DNA of 64,000 nucleotides from Tropicimonas_B omnivorans. GTDB lineage: Bacteria; Pseudomonadota; Alphaproteobacteria; Rhodobacterales; Rhodobacteraceae. Position 1 is the stretch's first letter. Each line of letters opens with the position of its first letter. Positions 61,184 to 64,000 of this stretch are shown piece by piece. Under the pieces are notes generated by a model that did no database searches, had not been told where the DNA came from, and saw only the letters and a program-made list of their open reading frames with translations. The translations under genes were made by a program, and so were the position numbers. Location of the stretch: NCBI RefSeq assembly GCF_031846565.1, contig NZ_JAVRHL010000002.1:992001-1056000 (forward strand). Reading direction: 5' to 3'.

Positions 61184-62913
61184 TCGGCGGCTTCCAGAGC
61201 TCTTGCCTCAGGCTCCAGCGCCTCGTGGAGGAGGGCTTCGAGGAGGCGGGTGCGGGTGGTTTCGGTGGTGGTCAGGGCGGCCGCCAGCCGGTTGCAGAGG
61301 GCCATGAGGGCGTCGACCTTAGCCACGATGCGGTGTTGTTCAGTTAGAGGCGGGATGGGAAGCATGAAGTTTCGCAAAGGCCTCAATGTCAGGGTAGGCT
61401 GCGCAGCTCCGGTAAGCGCCTCTTTTGCCTGAGAATAGACGAAAGGCGATGCCATGAGCAGACCGAGAAACGGCAGGCTCATCTCTGACGATGGCTTCAG
61501 GATCGCGATATGTCGCTGGACGCAAAATGGTTCATGATCGTCAACAACTACTGGACGCCCAAAGGTCGCGCCGACGACCGTGTAAAGCAGGTCTCCTGCC
61601 GACGGAGTGCGATATCGAGGAAGCGCGTCGAAGTATTCCTGCGGCACGCGACGACAGCCGTCGAACTCAAGGGTGCCGCCGGAAACATTTCCAATGGTTA
61701 GGAACGCAACTCCAGCATCTGAGCGTGGCGGCGGTTGGTGGTCGCCGTCGGTCACGACGCGGAAGATACTGGCGAGCCGCGTCCATGCCCATCCGAAAGG
61801 CACATCAAACGGAAAACCCCGAATTTTATCGACTTTTGCGGGTCGAACGCCGTTAGCTTGACCGTATTCCGCAATGTCCTCCTTGGCCTTTTCAAGCAGA
61901 TCAGACGCCGGTTCATCCGCCGGGTTCTGTTCCACCAGCTTCCCGCGAACGGCGAGGTTGAGGATGGTTTGGCGGAGGGTCTTGATCTGGTCGGGGCGTG
62001 TGGTGAGTGCGGGGAGCGCGTCGAGGGCAAAGGCGGCGTGGGCGGGGAAGTCCTCGGGCATGGTGTCGGGGGCGGTCAGGCGGGCGAGACTGGCGGTGGT
62101 GAGCTTGTCGCGCGTCTCCTCGCGGGTCTTGCGGGCCTCCTCCAGCCGATCACAGAGCGCCATGAGCTCATCGACCTTGGCGACGATCCGGTGTTGCTCG
62201 GGGAGGGGTGGCAGAGGGAAGGCGACGCCGGCGACGATCTTGCCAGAGACTTCCTTGAACGTAGTGCCTGGTGCCCTTGCGTCTATTTCAGGCGCGAAAG
62301 TCCGCATCGCCAGTGCGATGAAGCGCGAGCACTCCGCGACGTATGGAACAATGGATTTGAACCCTTGATTGGTGGAGATCGGGTTCGCAGCAATGGCCAC
62401 GTATCCAATAGGCGCGCGACTGGTGAACAGCACAGTCCCCGAGGGCATCATGGTCGCGGAGGACGAGGCGAGGCCCTTCTCGGTAAGATCACGCGCGCCC
62501 CGCGAAATAGAGAGATCGCGGTAGCCACCGAGGTCAGCTGGGGTCAGCCATGGAATACCTTCGCCGGGCTTGGAAAAGTTATTGGGGTCGCCGGCTGACG
62601 GCGTTCCACCCCCGATGATCGCACCGATGACATCCAAGCGACACCACTGCCAGGAAACGGGAATCTCGAAGGGCGGTTCAAGCTCCTCGCCATTTGTAAG
62701 TTCGCGCGGCTTCCTGATCTCCCCCGACTTTATCAGACGCGCCTTCTCTGCCGCGATCTGGTTGAGAAGAACTGATGCGGGCTCATCTCCCGAATCCTGT
62801 TCCACCAGCTTCCCATGCATCGCCAGACCCAGCACGAACCGCCGCAGCCTCGCGATGGCGTCGGGCGCCTCGCTGATCTGTTCGTAGACCTCCAGCAACC
62901 GTTCCGCGTTCAT
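61180..62913 (-). CDS. hsdS: Type I restriction-modification specificity subunit (HsdS)
   Basis: A 577-residue S subunit with two target-recognition domains. TRD1 begins near residue 75 ('EIPVSWQWCRLDVI'), and the central conserved helix is 'LPEQHRIVAKVDELMALCDR' near 235. TRD2 begins near 370 ('DVPFGWAWTRLASIF'), and the second conserved helix is 'TEQHRIVAKVDALMALCNR' near 525. The repeat of the helix shows the normal internal symmetry and sets the spacer of a bipartite target. Overlaps with hsdM and the DUF6998-like gene by ATGA. The target sequence cannot be predicted by eye. Confidence 0.92.
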   Translation of the reverse strand: MNAERLLEVYEQISEAPDAIARLRRFVLGLAMHGKLVEQDSGDEPASVLLNQIAAEKARLIKSGEIRKPRELTNGEELEPPFEIPVSWQWCRLDVIGAIIGGGTPSAGDPNNFSKPGEGIPWLTPADLGGYRDLSISRGARDLTEKGLASSSATMMPSGTVLFTSRAPIGYVAIAANPISTNQGFKSIVPYVAECSRFIALAMRTFAPEIDARAPGTTFKEVSGKIVAGVAFPLPPLPEQHRIVAKVDELMALCDRLEEARKTREETRDKLTTASLARLTAPDTMPEDFPAHAAFALDALPALTTRPDQIKTLRQTILNLAVRGKLVEQNPADEPASDLLEKAKEDIAEYGQANGVRPAKVDKIRGFPFDVPFGWAWTRLASIFRVVTDGDHQPPPRSDAGVAFLTIGNVSGGTLEFDGCRRVPQEYFDALPRYRTPSAGDLLYTVVGATFGRPVVVDDHEPFCVQRHIAILKPSSEMSLPFLGLLMASPFVYSQAKEALTGAAQPTLTLRPLRNFMLPIPPLTEQHRIVAKVDALMALCNRLAAALTTTETTRTRLLEALLHEALEPEARALEAAE

Positions 62914-64000
62914 CGGGCCAACGCCTCGGTCAGAATTGACTTCAGCTCGGCCCGAAGGCTGTCGACCGAGGCTTCGGCCTTGGTCAGATCTTTCAGCAAA
63001 GTCTCGGGATCGCCCCAGTCGTCGGCCTCTACGTGCGGGTTCTTTATATCGAGGTTGAAGCCACGCTCCTTGATCGTGTCGATCGAGACCTTCCAGGCGC
63101 GGTCGCTTTCCTCACGCCCCTCGCGCTCCGCTCCGCCCCACCACGCGGCGCAGTCATCCAGATGCTCCAGCCGGATCGGCTTGGTCATGGAATAGGCCTT
63201 CTGCGTGTCGGGAACGCGGTGCTCCCAATACCAGACCTCCTCCGTCGGCGAGCCCTTTTCGAAGAACAGCAGGTTGGTGCCGATGGAGGCGTAGGGCTTG
63301 AAGACCGAGTTCGGCAGCCGGACGATGGTGTGCAGGTTGCACTCGGTCAGCAAGTGCTCCTTGAGGCGGGTTTTGATGCCTTCGCCGAAGAGCGAGCCGT
63401 CGGGCAGGACCACGGCGGCGCGGCCGTTCTTCTTCAGCAGCCGGATGATGAGGGCCAGGAAGAGGTCGGCGGTTTCGCGAGTCTTGAAGGCTGGGAAGTT
63501 GTTCTCGATCCCGTCCTCTTCCTTGCCGCCGAATGGCGGGTTGGTGAGGATCATATCGACGCGCTCGTCCTTGGTCCAGCTGATGAGCGGACGGGCCAGC
63601 GTATTGTCGTGCTTCACCCAGGACGGCTCCTCGACGTTGTGAAGGAGCATGTTTGTCGTGCACAGCATGTGCGGCAGGGGCTTCTTTTCGACGGCGCGGA
63701 GGGAGGCCTGCATGGTGGCCTCGTCTCCGGGCCGCTTCACGTAGTGCTCGCGCATGTGGCGCATCGCGCAGGTGAGAAAGCCCCCAGTGCCGCAAGCCGG
63801 GTCCATGAGGATCTGGCCGGGCTTGGGGTCCATCTGCTGGACCATGAAGGCGGTGACGGCGCGGGGGGTGTAGTATTCACCGGCATTGCCCGCGTTCTGA
63901 AGGTCGTTCAGGAGCTGTTCGTAGATGTCGCCGAAGTGCTGACGCTCGGACAGGCTGTTGAAGTCGACCTCGGAGATCTTGTTGATCACCTGCCGCATAA
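62910..64000 (-). CDS. hsdM: Type I restriction-modification methyltransferase subunit (HsdM), partial
   Basis: The gene runs off the right edge of the window, so its N-terminus is not seen. Visible are the N6-adenine methyltransferase motifs: SAM motif 'LMDPACGTGGFLTCAMRHM' and catalytic 'ILTNPPFGGKEEDG'. 'FGDIYEQLLNDLQNAGNAGE' and 'YYTPRAVTAFMV' just before are HsdM blocks. The C-terminal region (after 'KAYSMTKPIRLEHLDDCAAW') binds HsdS. It forms the M2S methylase with the next gene. The helicase/nuclease subunit HsdR is not in the window; it may lie upstream of hsdM, beyond position 64000. Confidence 0.93.
   Translation of the reverse strand, partial: MRQVINKISEVDFNSLSERQHFGDIYEQLLNDLQNAGNAGEYYTPRAVTAFMVQQMDPKPGQILMDPACGTGGFLTCAMRHMREHYVKRPGDEATMQASLRAVEKKPLPHMLCTTNMLLHNVEEPSWVKHDNTLARPLISWTKDERVDMILTNPPFGGKEEDGIENNFPAFKTRETADLFLALIIRLLKKNGRAAVVLPDGSLFGEGIKTRLKEHLLTECNLHTIVRLPNSVFKPYASIGTNLLFFEKGSPTEEVWYWEHRVPDTQKAYSMTKPIRLEHLDDCAAWWGGAEREGREESDRAWKVSIDTIKERGFNLDIKNPHVEADDWGDPETLLKDLTKAEASVDSLRAELKSILTEALAR

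Noticed and set aside
1..64000. CRISPR array, rRNA or tRNA genes
   Set aside because: No regularly spaced repeats, no rRNA-like stretches and no convincing tRNA cloverleaf were found by eye. A tRNA scan would be needed to exclude tRNAs fully.

Overview
The window is high-GC bacterial DNA with tightly packed operons. Start/stop codons often overlap as ATGA, and ABC, TRAP and tripartite tricarboxylate transporters, family III CoA-transferases and FCD-type GntR regulators are abundant. This fits a metabolically versatile alphaproteobacterium, most likely of the Rhodobacterales/Roseobacter type. That assignment is inferred from gene content and composition; no rRNA or other phylogenetic marker was seen.

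Layout. (1) 2-412: 3' end of an SDR-type epimerase. (2) 710-16266: a catabolic region with a branched-chain-amino-acid-type ABC transporter (substrate-binding protein, two permeases, two ATPases), an SDR, a beta-hydroxyacid dehydrogenase, a frameshifted metallo-beta-lactamase-fold hydrolase, a GntR regulator, an isochorismatase-like protein, a MaoC-like hydratase, three family III CoA-transferases, a mesaconyl-C4-CoA-hydratase-like protein and a CitE-like lyase. AATGCATT-type palindromes in its three control regions suggest one GntR regulon for import, CoA activation, hydration and C-C cleavage of an unidentified acid. (3) 16479-20753: an RND efflux pump and its adaptor, on the minus strand. 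(4) 21240-46544: a large aromatic catabolic region. It holds a Tm-1-like protein, a TctCBA transporter, an aldehyde dehydrogenase, a PLP phospho-lyase with a sugar/amine-kinase-type phosphotransferase, a HAD hydrolase, an omega-aminotransferase, a TRAP transporter, a P450 with ferredoxin and ferredoxin reductase, LysR and MarR(HpaR)-type regulators, and a homoprotocatechuate meta-cleavage operon (hpaF, E, D, G, H, I) with an embedded aromatic L-amino acid decarboxylase and a decayed succinate-semialdehyde dehydrogenase. (5) 46724-53270: a hypothetical/von Willebrand factor A pair, a LuxR-type regulator, a small secreted protein, and a decayed stretch with a second vWA fragment, an IS5-type transposase remnant and a phage portal remnant. 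(6) 53274-59440: a Dpp/Opp-type ABC transporter whose binding-protein gene is frameshifted, followed by two gene fragments. (7) 59717-64000: part of a type I restriction-modification operon (hsdM, hsdS) with a DUF6998-like nuclease-fold protein and an EVE-like/GIY-YIG protein.

How it may work together. A palindrome TTAACNNGTTAA occurs in four intergenic control regions: in partial form before the Tm-1-like gene, and in full before tctC, before the TRAP transporter and before hpaF. The HpaR-type gene lies beside the last one. This ties the transporters, kinase, phospho-lyase and aldehyde dehydrogenase to homoprotocatechuate ring cleavage. The most interesting reading is a phosphorylation/phospho-elimination route for beta-hydroxylated phenethylamines (noradrenaline- or octopamine-like). 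The hydroxyl would be phosphorylated, the PLP lyase would release phosphate and ammonia to give an arylacetaldehyde, the aldehyde dehydrogenase would make the arylacetate, and homoprotocatechuate would enter the hpa pathway. The substrate is inference.
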